A stretch of 64,000 nucleotides of DNA from Lunularia cruciata. Its lineage: Eukaryota > Streptophyta > Marchantiopsida > Lunulariales > Lunulariaceae. Every line of letters begins with the position of its first letter. Positions within the stretch are counted from its first letter, which is position 1. Below, one piece after another: positions 36,051 through 47,331 of this stretch. The DNA lies in NCBI GenBank assembly GCA_948567375.1, contig OX419755.1:70746944-70810943 (forward strand), given 5' to 3'. The position numbers and the translations under genes were made by a program. The notes under the pieces are model-generated. The model worked only from the letters and a program-made list of their open reading frames with translations. It had not been told where the DNA came from and made no database searches.

Positions 36051-37596
36051 ACAGAAAATAGGCGAGAATCGGGTAATCCGTCCTGGGACAATGTTGATTA
36101 TATTTTTTGTAATATTATCGTTACAATTTGTATTTTTATTATTTATTCATTAATATATGACAATATTATACTATTTACATACCATTGGAAGATAAAAAAG
36201 ATAATCACAATCGAATACTACTTAAACATAAATTTAAAAAAACTAATGGTATTTAATAACACTGAAAAATACATGAGAAAGTTATCACTTTGTGCGTCTA
36301 CTTAAAGAAAAAATCATAAATTATACTTTCTATAACCCATGGAACAGAGGAAGAAATATCCCCACCGCTGTAAAGGAAGATATACATGATATACGAGAGA
36401 ATGGAGGAAACATCACTGTAGAGTGGTACAGTATGCAGGATGTATAAGGAAGCGTACGTGTATATTGTATAATTAAACAGGTATGTTGTATAGTACGTAA
36501 TGTACTACGCCCTATGGTTTGTCACTGATTTCGATCGTTTCGACGTACAAATGACACACAAGACTCTGTGAAAGAGATCCTTCTGTGAACTGTGTATTTG
36601 CTACAATAACGCCTCGGGTGCGGACCAGCCGCGTGCTTGCCAGATATGACCACTTCAGGTTCAAAGCACGTCCAAATAAAGAAAGATCTAACCATACCCA
36701 AAACTTGGCAGTTGAGTTCACCAACTTGAAGATATTGTCTACCATATCCCAAGTTGTCCAAAAGATTCGACCAGCTGCCCTGTACCTTAGACCCAAGTTG
36801 TTCGAAAGATTCGGCCACACCTAGGGATGCTGCTGACAGCAATGCTACCTCTCCGGCTTACGACTGATAAGACTATACAGGCGACCGGCAAAAGCGAACA
36901 CTTGCCGGCTGCGTTCGTGCCAATAATTGCGGAGGAAAGCCTCCAAGTGCCTGACGTGTTTTAGACCATATCGGGCGGTGAAGACTCGACTGCCTGCACG
37001 GTCTGGGCATTGGACAGTCGACGAGGTAAGGGAAATGGGATTGGTCGAACATACAGCGGGGAAAGAAAAGTGAGATCGAATAGAAAGAAGTAACATTCGG
37101 CGATGTTGAAAAACTAATAAATAAATAATATAATATTTATTTTTTTATTACTTATACCATTTTAAATTAGATAGAAAACAGAACTTACAAAGTGTCATTC
37201 CCTTAATTTGGTTCTTCTAGAGAATTTCAAACAACCAGATGCCCACCATCGAGTGTAATTGGCATTCACGTTTTCTTTGAATAGAAGTCTTGTAGTTCTG
37301 GAGCTCTACTTGCCGCTAGGGATGCTCTATACAATAGGAACTTGAATCTTGCAAAATCGAGCGGGAAGAGTCCTTGTAAGTCGATAGCTAAAACTAAACT
37401 CTTGTCTATGTTCTTGTTAAGAAGGGTGGTGTTCTTCTTCAGAGCGTCACAGTGGATAATGTCATTGTAACGAAGTGAAAATCACATGAAAAATCTAGTT
37501 AATGAGAATCCTGAATTCGATTTATCAGCGGCAAAATACACCACAAACCGAATGTGAAAGATTTCAACTTCTTCGCAGTCGGTTGCCTCTCTTATA

Positions 37597-37810
37597 TGGT
37601 CTAGACTTTGAAAAGTCAGAAATGTTTAAACGATTTAAATGTAAGAGGACTCATTCTAGAAGACTGATGTCTTGGTCTACGCTTAGAAAAGTCAAAAAAA
37701 TTTGAAAGATTTGAATCTAAAAACACGCATTCTAGACGAGTGATGTTTTGGTCTAAACTTAGAAAAGTCAAAAGAATTTAAACGATTTTAATCTAAACGA
37801 CGCAGTCAAG
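37597..37810 (+). repeat. 76-bp tandem repeat, about 2.8 copies
   Basis: Units start at 37597, 37673 and 37749, each beginning TGGTCTA and containing TTAGAAAAGTCA-like and CATTCTAGA-like blocks. Unit length is exactly 76 bases twice. Copies have diverged at many sites. No ORF runs through the array. Confidence 0.75.
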
Positions 37811-39059
37811 ACCATGGAGAGTAAAATATAGAATTTTCTTATTTGGTTATTATTTTCTGAAATTTTTGTAAGTACGCATAAAAAATTTTAATTAATACCA
37901 AAAATATATTAAAATATATTTTTTATTTTCTGAAAATAAAGACTTCCCTTTATAGAAATATCTAAAGGGCAGGAACGTTGAATCTTCCAAGAATCTTCGT
38001 CACTAAACTGTATAAATGAAATGATGTAGAAAAAAATAAATTTTATAAAACTATATGCATACTTATTAAAAATTAATTTGATATAATATCTGAAAATCTA
38101 AAATAATTTACTCTTGAGTGTTCTTTATATTTCACTTTATCAACAAATAAAAGCATAAAATCAAAAAATAAAAGCATAACGAATAGAGCTCTTCAGTACA
38201 GCCTAAACAAGAGCAATTTGGACGTCAGTCATGGAGGATGAGCTACCTGCTTTGGACTAGTGATGGATATTCCACAAGGTTGACAAAATCATATTTGATC
38301 GGTTTTTTTAAATATGATGTGGGTTCAGTTAGTCAAGTCCAACCAACCAACTGAGGGAAGAGCGGTCCAACCTACTTTAAAATCCCATTCGTAAATACAA
38401 GAATATATTTCGAGATTTTGGGGATTCTACAAGTCTCTATATACGAGATCACATTCAAAGCTCACAACTATTCCCAAAGTAGTTAAACACCAGCCAAATA
38501 CTCGATGCAAGAATTAAGACAATGAGGCCTGAAGAGGGAGGTTGGATCAGTTTCGCAGAACTTTTATAGAACTCTTTATTTGTTGGAACAAACGTACATT
38601 TAGGGCTTGTACTACTCGTCGTGACAAACCTATCGTGAGAGCAAGTAATACGTCCCACGTCGACATTCACGATCCAAGAAGTGTGGTGTTTATGGAGCAA
38701 TCCATGAAACATGTGAGTAAAGACAGTGGGGGGATTCAAACGAGAAATTTACGGGCCCTGCATGACATCCTGTAAAATTGCTGCCGGGGTATTGTAAAAA
38801 GAAATCTTCACAAAAGTGAATAGTCCATAAAAAAGAGTTTCCAGTTTGTTTGAAAGTACCCCGCGTTGCAATTTTAAGAGAACGTTTCAACATCGGTTAA
38901 CGGTGTACAAATTGATGGGTTACATTAATTAATAAAGTTATAAAATAAATAATTATTTGATGCGTGGAAGAATACAATCTTATCACGCGTTCATTCATGG
39001 CCTCTAATATTATAATATTTAACACATTCATCTGTAAACCTCGTCTTACCACAAACTAT

Positions 39060-39090
39060 AACGAGTCAGTTTTCTCAAAACTGACTCGTT
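39060..39090. repeat. 31-bp perfect hairpin
   Basis: Fourteen-base arms (AACGAGTCAGTTTT) surround the loop CTC. The arms include TGACTC, the AP-1/GCN4-type bZIP core. It could be a small transposon end or a structural element; no partner copy was found. Confidence 0.7.
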
Positions 39091-40621
39091 ATTGTATTTA
39101 CCAGTGTTGAAAGTCGGTGACAAAGCATTATGAGATCATCGAAACGGATTCTAGTGTGTTCAAACCTATAGTTTGTTAGAAGAAATACCTTTAAGCTCGA
39201 AAAAATTACAAAGTCGTTGACCAGAAAATTGAAGATCTCTATGGTATATATTGTAGGAGGTGGGAATCCTTTAAGTTTGGGGAATGCTATCACTACCGTA
39301 GCACCATGGTATACTTTTTGCCTAAACATTAACTAATTATGGCTGGTGAAATAGCCTCATCGACGTCCCATCCTCACCCCAAGAATGTTATTAAAATGAT
39401 ATAGATTTGCAAATTAATCTCCAACTACGAGTACCAAGGTTTCTATGACTAGTAATGGAGTATAATTGTCCTCCTTACATCAATGGCAATAGTATACTCT
39501 TTACACCTAAACGGGATAATTATTGTTATTGATTATTATACTCCATGATCAATGTCCCCCCTTCAGGTGTAAAGACAATGGTTATCGTCATCCCATGGAA
39601 ATGGCACGATCGTAAGGATAAGCAACAACCACTTCAATACATGACAATGATATTGGGATCGACTACGGTCAGCATAGTCGGGTAACTTCACACTAAGGTC
39701 CGGACCCGGGTTGAGAGAACTCGGGTTGAGATCAGCGGGAGAGTCCGGTGGAAACAGAAAGGAGTTGGAAGAAGAAGAAGAATCTAGGCTGAATTTAGAG
39801 GAAGGCAATAGAATTGGAGTTTTTGGGTTGAAATCAGAAATGTTGAGTGGAGTGAGAGACTTCGAGTTGAGTTTAAAAGAAACCGAGCACAATTGTATAT
39901 TCCAAAGAAAAATGAAGAAAGAGTGTAAAGCATAAAAAGCGCATAAAAGAAGGAGTACAAAGCATGAAGGGGGAGAAAGGAAGAGTACCATATCCGAAGA
40001 AGAACAGCAAAAGGAAAACACGTAACCAGCTAAAGGCGAGATCAAAGTTAAATATACTATTGTGGAACTCTCCATAAAGGTACTCTCGGAAAACAGATGC
40101 TAAAAGGGTGGAAGGGGTTCTGACTTGATATTTAAGAGTATATGTTGTAACTATGGTAAAAGTGTTTGAAATTTGATAACGGATTTTAAAATTGCTTATC
40201 TATGAAGTCATACTTCATAGCACTATAGAGTCGAGTCATTGAGACTCTCTATCTAAAATATAAAGTTGCAGGTAAAAGCACGGTAGCTTCTCTCATCTAC
40301 AAAGATCCTTAGGTTACCTCTCCAAGAAGACTATCAATATGATAGTGGAGATACCCAAAAATCTCCAAAATCAAGAGTGAGAAAGCAGCTTAGTGCAACA
40401 GAGGTACATAATTGTCCTCCTTGCTCCTAAAGGCTATGGTTGCCACATCTCCTACATATATGCCTCCTTGTGGAAAACACTCTACTTGTAAGGTTGTTTA
40501 GCACTTGACAACTATATTGAGTAATTTAAGTCTCACATTAAGGAGATTCATTATGTTTTTTCTCACCCTCTTAGGAAGTGAACCAAGCAAGTCTAACCAA
40601 CAGTCACTTTATAATTGAGAT

Positions 40622-41144
40622 TGTAATATTATGGAGTTTGCAGAAGACTTTGTAGAAGCTAAGGAGTTAATTGAGATTGTAATAATGTGGAGTTTGTAGA
40701 AGCTAAGGAGTTAGTAGAATCAGCTACATATAGCAAAAATGAGGTGGAACTAGCATAACCTATAAATGTTAAGAATATGCTAGAAACATCACGGAAGCCT
40801 TCTGGTAAAATACCCTAGAAGCATCTTGAAAGCTTTGGGGTAAGAAGCTTCTAGGTACCTTCCAAGGATAGGTAACTTGCACATCAAGTTGATGGTTAGT
40901 TTAGCTTGTATGCCAAGTAAGCAACTTCTAGACAGAAGCTTCCTTGGTAGCTTCTCAGGTAGCTTGGCTTGCATTCCAAGATGATGACTTTGAGAAGAAA
41001 GCTTCTTAAGAGTCTTGTATTGCTTTGCTATGAATACCAAAGCCCAAGTTCATGCTAAGCATTTGGAGTTTCCCTCACTTGAGAGTTACAATGTGACTTT
41101 CAATTCTGATCTTCCATTCTCTTATTTCTCTCCTAGGTCTAACA
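40622..41144 (+). mobile_element. LTR of an A'-subfamily gypsy element with tandemly duplicated 5' end
   Basis: It begins TGTAATATTATGG, contains the GAATACCAAAG block and ends TAACA directly before a decayed initiator-Met tRNA primer site (41145, TTGGTATTAAAGC). It matches the LTR at 63690 better than those of element A. The first about 56 bases are duplicated (second copy starts near 40678). Downstream (41145-about 41200) resembles the start of the internal region of element A (GGGATGGATAGAATCC), after which similarity is lost. Confidence 0.75.
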
Positions 41145-41199
41145 TTGGTATTAAAGCATGAATGGGATGGATAGAATCCATGGACCACCAAATCCATTT

Positions 41200-41956
41200 C
41201 CCTCTCCACTCAAGTCAAATTGGAAGGATGGGGATCTCCAAATTTCTACTTCACAAGGATACGTTGCAAACTCCACTTTCAATTTTGCATTTTGAGATCA
41301 ACTCGCACCAAATTGGCACCACTTTCACCTCCTAAGCTCAAAGTGAACACTACTAATTGAAATTGACTCTATACTCATGGAAATTTGGCCAGCATTTCCA
41401 TATATGATCACTCTCAAGAAATTTGAACCATGATCAAAGTACCAACAATCAACCATGCTTGGAGATACCACCACACTCTCAATTCCTACACTCAATTTCC
41501 CCTTGATTCTCACTTCTTTGATGTAATCAATTCTTCATCAACTCAAATCAGATCAGTACTTGATCATTCACTCAACAATCTACCAACAACTTGGCACTAA
41601 TTATAGTCAAGCCACACCCACTCTAGCTAAGAGATTCCAGATGATGCTCACCGGCTTTTTGTCCACCATAATCAAGAACTCAAAGGCTCAACATCAGAGA
41701 AGTGAGTCTAGGGTTGCATTTCCAAAGTATAGCTCTGATTTTGACCTAGATCTCAAACCCTAAATGATCTCATTGATGGCACACTTGACAATGCAAACGG
41801 TGCAATTGATGGTAGGCCCCAACATGTAATTGGTACCCCAAACATGAAATCTGATTGTCAACAAGTAGTATATGAGTAACTTCCAAAATACCTTGACTAC
41901 CAACACTACTACTCCAGTTTCCATGCAATCTAGTTGCAAAACTACAAATGGCATGA
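41200..41956. other. Unassigned sequence between the A' LTR and element D
   Basis: Short ORFs on both strands, no conserved retrotransposon domain and no gene recognised. It may be old gag or spacer sequence of the A' element. Confidence 0.3.
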
Positions 41957-44900
41957 CAAGTAGCTTCTTAGATACTTCTAGAATATTCTTATAATTCTTG
42001 GCTAATTTGGCCTATTTGCTACTTCATGAGTCTTGACTAACTTGTTTGTAAACTCCAAGTTATTACATATTCCCTCATTGCTAGTTGGTGACGTCCTCAT
42101 CACCATGGAAGCTTCAAACTCCTAGGATGTTGTTTGTGCATTATGGAGATGAGAAAGAGACTACCAAGTGGCATCATGAAGGAGATACCTTTCCAAAGGA
42201 CTTTGTACTCAATATGTTGTTGGCGACAATGTTGAATGTGACAACGTGTAAGGATACAATCAACTTCATACTCCTCATGATCATTGATAGGGACAAGAGG
42301 AGGAGGAGGTTGGACATAAGAGGAGCAGGAAGATGGATTAGAAACAAAGACTTTCAACTTGGAAATATAACAGACAAGGTGGATTTGCATATGACAAGGC
42401 ACGGCAAGTCGATAAGCAACAAGAGAAATAATTTAGGTGACATCAAATGGACATGTCCGATTAAAAGTAAGTTTATGAACTTGGCAATCAAGTGGGAAAG
42501 TTAGTTACTAAAACAAAGCATGACCTTATCACCAAGTTGAAAGGTGATATCATGACAATGTTGGTCCACGTATTGTTTTTAACAATTTTGAGTAACAAGG
42601 AGATGAGATTTGAGATTTGTAGGGATTGGGATATTGTAGTCAAGAAGCATGACGTACATGAGATGGAGGAAGAGCAAGAATGGAATCTAGAACAAGTGGG
42701 TCTTGGCCAAAATTAAGGAAGAAGGGAGAGAATCTGATGCTTGCTTGCTTTCTTAGAGTTATTGTAGGTAAACTTAGCAGCTATAAGACATTCATCCAAA
42801 TTGTTATGGTGAATTTTGGCAAAGGCACAAATTATATCCTCCATAGTGTAATTTGGATGTTCAATTTCTCCATCAGTTTGAAGATGATAGGCCGTGGATA
42901 AAGCAAGCTTGGTGCTGAGTAGCTAAAAGAGTTTTACCAAAAAAATTAGTCAATCAAGGATCATGGTTAGAGATGAGTACAAGGCATCCCATGATACTTG
43001 AAGATATTATTGAAGTAGATCAGTGCAATGTTGGAGCATCCATGGTATCAAAGGTTGTTGCCAAATGGATTTTCTTACTAAAGCATATCAACAAACACAA
43101 CCATTGTTGTGTGACCTTGCTTTGCCTTGGGCAAGGATGTAATGAGATCTAAGCTCACATGTTCCCCAATGGGAACATGGGATGGGAAGTGGGTGAAGGA
43201 TTCCACTCAGTTTTTTATCATTGGCCTTTTTGTGTTGGTAGCTCTCATAGATCGGACAAACTCTCAAACCTCTTGTTCCATGTTGGGCCACCACTATTGG
43301 TGTTGTAGGAGGTCTTTTCCACATCCATATGACCAGCAATTGGTAAGTCATGGGCTTCTTGAAGATGCACAAGTCATAGATCACCCTTGGTTGGGACATA
43401 GATTTGGTTCTCACATAATAGAAGACCTTCCTTGAAGGAGAAGTTTTTTTTCCTTATCATGTACTACAAGATGAACTTGTATCGTCTGAAAGAAGAGGTC
43501 TTGTTGTAAACTAGTCCTAAATTCAATTTAAACTCTTGGATCAATTGACACTATCATAATTGCCATTACCATGAGAGGAAGACTCTTAAAAATAGATTTT
43601 CATGATAGTACATCAAGGATGACATGAAACATACTAGGTTTGTATTCAAGTTTAATGTCAAACAATTGTAGTTGTTTCTCCCATCAATGATATCTACTCT
43701 TCATGTGCTCCAAATGTAATGTTTGCAACAAGGGTGATTGGTTTGCATGATCACTTGTTTCCCCAAAGGATAATGCCTCCATACCTTGGTGGCATATACC
43801 ATTGCTAATGGTTCTTGATTTGAAGTAGAGTAATTCCTTTCCGCAATGTTTAGTCGATGAGACACAAAGGCCATGGGATGTAACCCATTTGGTAATTCCT
43901 ATTGTAACATAGCTCCAATGGTAAAGTTTGAAACATTGAAATCAACCACTTAAGGTAGTTGAGGATTATATGGTTGAAGAATGGGTCTTGAAGACACCAT
44001 ATGTTTTAGCTTTTGGAATGTTTCTTTGTACTTGTTGGTCCATTGAAAGCTTTAGGTCTTCCCCAAGAGATTGATCAATGGTGAAGTTACATGAGCATAA
44101 TAGTGGATGAACCATAGGTAAAAAATTTCCAATCCTTTAAATGCCCACACTTCTATGGCATCCTTTGGAGTAGGCCAATCAACAATGACCTTCATTTTCT
44201 CCTCTTCTATCTTGATCCATTCTGATGAATCTTATGACCCAAGAAGGTAACTTCCTTTTGCCAAAAAGCACACTTTGACTTCTTTCATTACAATTTCCAT
44301 TGATGTAGTTGTCTTAAGACTTCTTGCATGTGATTCATATGTTCTACCTTTTTCTTGCAATAGATTAAAATATCATCCAATAACACCATCACATATTGAT
44401 CCAATAGCCCATCCAACATCCAATGCATCTGGTCCATAAAACTACCATAGCATAAGTGATCCTAAAAGGCAAAACTATCCATTCAAAATGCCCATACCTT
44501 GTGTAGAAGGTTGTCCTTTGCACATCCTCTCTATCAATAAGAATCTACCAATAGCTATTTTGGAGATTCAACTTGGAGAAATATTGTGCTCCACTCAATT
44601 GATCTAGCATGTCATCAATTTGAGACAAGGGATATGCATTCTTCATATTTTTTTATTGAGGCCCCAATAATAGATACACAAGCAAAGTCCTCCATCCTTC
44701 TTTGGAGCAATTAGTATTGGTGCTCCCCAAGGAGATGTACTATGTCATATGAAATCCTTCTCCAACAACTCCATTAGTGTTGTTCAAAGCTCTTCCAGCT
44801 CTTTTGGTGAGAGCCGATAGATTGGTCTACTCACTATAGTGCTTCTTGGCAATAACTCAATCTTGAAAGGCATACCACAATCAGAATGTAACCCTTGCGA

Positions 44901-47215
44901 TAGATCATCTAAAAACACATCTACAAACTCTTGAACTATTTGATCAACCATACTTGATGAGGCTTCTGGCACTCATTATATTCTCCATGCACAATTAACT
45001 TGATCCACACTACAAAAATAGGAATATCTTCCTCCAAAGTTTGCTCTATGGCTACTTTAATAACAAAATTCTCATCTTGGGATTAACTATTCTTAGGCGT
45101 CTAACTCAAAGGTGCCAAAAAATCTAAGCAATAATTCTTACCTTGGTGTTATACTTGAATTTGTCATCCATTCCAATCAAATTGAACCTTATGATGTTAA
45201 GCAAAGGCAAATCTAGAATGACAATATAGTATAGAATTGCCACTATAAATCTCATACACTCCAAACACTCCTTCCCAATCTTGAATGTAACAAGATGTGA
45301 GATATCGAATGAAGATCATTTCTACCATCCACCATCATCGATCTCCTTCCAATTATTAGCTTGATAGGGATACCTGATTATTTTAGTAATTACATGGACA
45401 TTCAATTCTTTGAACTTCCAAAATCAACCATAATATTACAACCATGATTAGATATCATATCTTGCAAGTGAAACAAACTTGCATAGCTTGAGTCGTCAAC
45501 CCCATCAGAACTAATCAAGTTCCTAGTAGGTGGCTTGAACTCTCATATTAGGATTCTTCATTTCCCTAATCAGCATGTTCTACAAACTTCATTTGGGTGA
45601 TTTGTCAAGGTCATCCATTCTTGAGTGGACATTCAACAATGCAATGTCTAATCTAGCAACAATAAAGCAACCACTATCTTGTCACAATCTTTCTCTATCT
45701 GTAGTGCCAAGTGGTCTCTATTGGAAGGCATCAATCTCCATCAATGTTGGCTCTTCCACTTGTGTGTAATGTGTTGGCAGATTCTGTGAAGGTCAAGGTC
45801 AAGACCAAGTTGTTACAACCAAGGAATCAAAATGCTCAACCAATTGCATGCTTTCCTCCAAGTGTTTTGGTTCTTACATGGTCACTTCTAATTTAGTGTG
45901 TGACTTCAAGCCCCTCATAAATCAATCCAAAGCTTCACCTTCTAGTATATCTGGAATTTGCATATGGTGTTTTAGAATTGAGTGATGTAATTTCTCATAA
46001 ACCTAATCTACTTCAATTTGGCCAATGCATCTCATGCAGCATAGCATCTCCCAATTAGCATCTCCCAATTATTATCTCCCAATTATTGTGCTCTTGAATT
46101 CTTCCCATGTCAAGATTAGTGCAACAAATTTCCATTTAACTTGCTTCACTTGGAATCATCACCATGGTTTTTCCACTCCATCCAATTGGCTTGAAGCTAA
46201 GAGATCTATCTCCATTCATTTTGTAGATTTGTAGATTCAAAATAAAAATCACAATCAAACATAAAATTCTCCACTATGCCCAAGAGATTCTTTCCTTCAA
46301 ATGTGTTGGGATTTGGAATCAAATTCACTTTTCTCTTTCTTGAAATGGTGCTCTCTCTACATGCCCTTTTTGTTGATGGTCTCTTTCTTCCAACAATCAA
46401 GTAAGATGTTTGATTTGTAATTGCATAGCAATGATAACTTTGGGTATTGTCACCATGGCTACTACTCTACCAAAAGATCTACAATTATCTAAGTTAACAC
46501 ATAGATGCAACATGTCTACCATTCTCCATAAGTTACAATTGGAAGTATCACAAGTTCATCAAACAAAGTGATTGTATTTAGAAAATTTTACCCAAAGCGT
46601 GAGATGATGAACTGCATGAAATGATGTTTGGATAGTTCATGGACACAAATCCCAATGGTTTGGGGGAAAAAGATTTGGTGGTCCAAAAATTTCCATCCAT
46701 CCCACTCTTGCTCTGATACCAATGTAAAATACCAAAGGAGAGAAATAGGAGAATGGAAGATCACATTAAGATTCTTGAATGAAGGAAAATTTGAATGCCT
46801 AGCATGAGCTTGGGCTTTGGTATTTATAAGGAACATATAAGGAACATGTTGAGAAGCTTCTCAAGAAGTTTCCTAAAATTTGTTATCTTAGAGTGCAAGC
46901 TAAGCTATTCAAGAAACTTCTCAAGAAGCTTCCTTCTAAAGGTCACCTACTTGGCATAGAAGCTAAACTAGTTGTAATCCAAGCAACTTCTCAAGAAACT
47001 TCTCAAGAAGCTTCCTTCTATAAGCCACCTACTTGGCATGCAAGGTAAGCCTCCTCTTAGAAGTCACCACTTGGCATACGCATTATCCAATACTTGGAAG
47101 GTACCAAGTAACTTCTTAGATATTTCTAGGATATTCTTATATTTTTTTGCTAATTTTGCCTATTTACTACTTCATTAGTCTTGACTAACTTGTTTGTAAA
47201 CTCCATATTGTAACA
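41957..47215 (-). mobile_element. Decayed Ty3/gypsy chromovirus, element D (minus strand)
   Basis: The intact 5' LTR is 46723-47215 (TG...CA, 493 bases). A perfect initiator-Met tRNA primer site (TGGTATCAGAGC, minus strand) follows at 46710-46722, then gag, protease, RT, RNase H, integrase and chromodomain down to a purine tract and a truncated 3' LTR (41957-42067, about 110 bases). Family identity rests on clear similarity to element A throughout. The primer site is the best preserved in the window. Confidence 0.85.
42100..46560 (-). pseudogene. gag-pol of element D (broken)
   Basis: Reading leftward: gag remnants near 46206-46400 (motif EGKNLLGIVENFMFDCDFYFE); RT start at 44784-44972 ([20 protein letters not shown]); RT and RNase H remnants to about 43800; integrase near 43088-43414 (KLSGILHPLPIP); and a chromodomain near 42150-42330 (YEVDCILTRCHIQ...EYKVLWKG). 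The frame is broken many times by stops and shifts. At the RT codon read as Arg (CGA) elsewhere, this copy has CAA. Confidence 0.8.
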
Positions 47216-47331
47216 TATTCCCCCACCGCTAGTTGGTGATGTCCTTGTCATCATGGAAGCTTCAAACTACTAGATGGTTGTTTGTGCATTATGGAGATGA
47301 GACAAAGGCTCCCAAGTGGCATCATGATGGC
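47216..47331 (-). mobile_element. 3' internal fragment of a second D-type element
   Basis: Directly outside the D 5' LTR lies another purine tract and chromodomain-distal sequence (complement of the CACCAACTAGC region), nearly identical to the sequence beside the D 3' LTR. The order LTR-internal-LTR-internal suggests recombination between two copies. It stops abruptly at about 47331, where element B1 begins. Confidence 0.65.

Larger units (their letters stand above)
36051..40621. other. AT-rich geneless block
   Basis: Long A/T runs (for example 36091-36250 and 37840-38180) and absence of any recognisable coding exon mark this block. A few ordinary-composition islands (36500-37080, 38450-38900, 39540-40080) contain only short unassigned ORFs. 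It separates the gene-bearing left part from the retrotransposon-filled right part. Confidence 0.5.
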
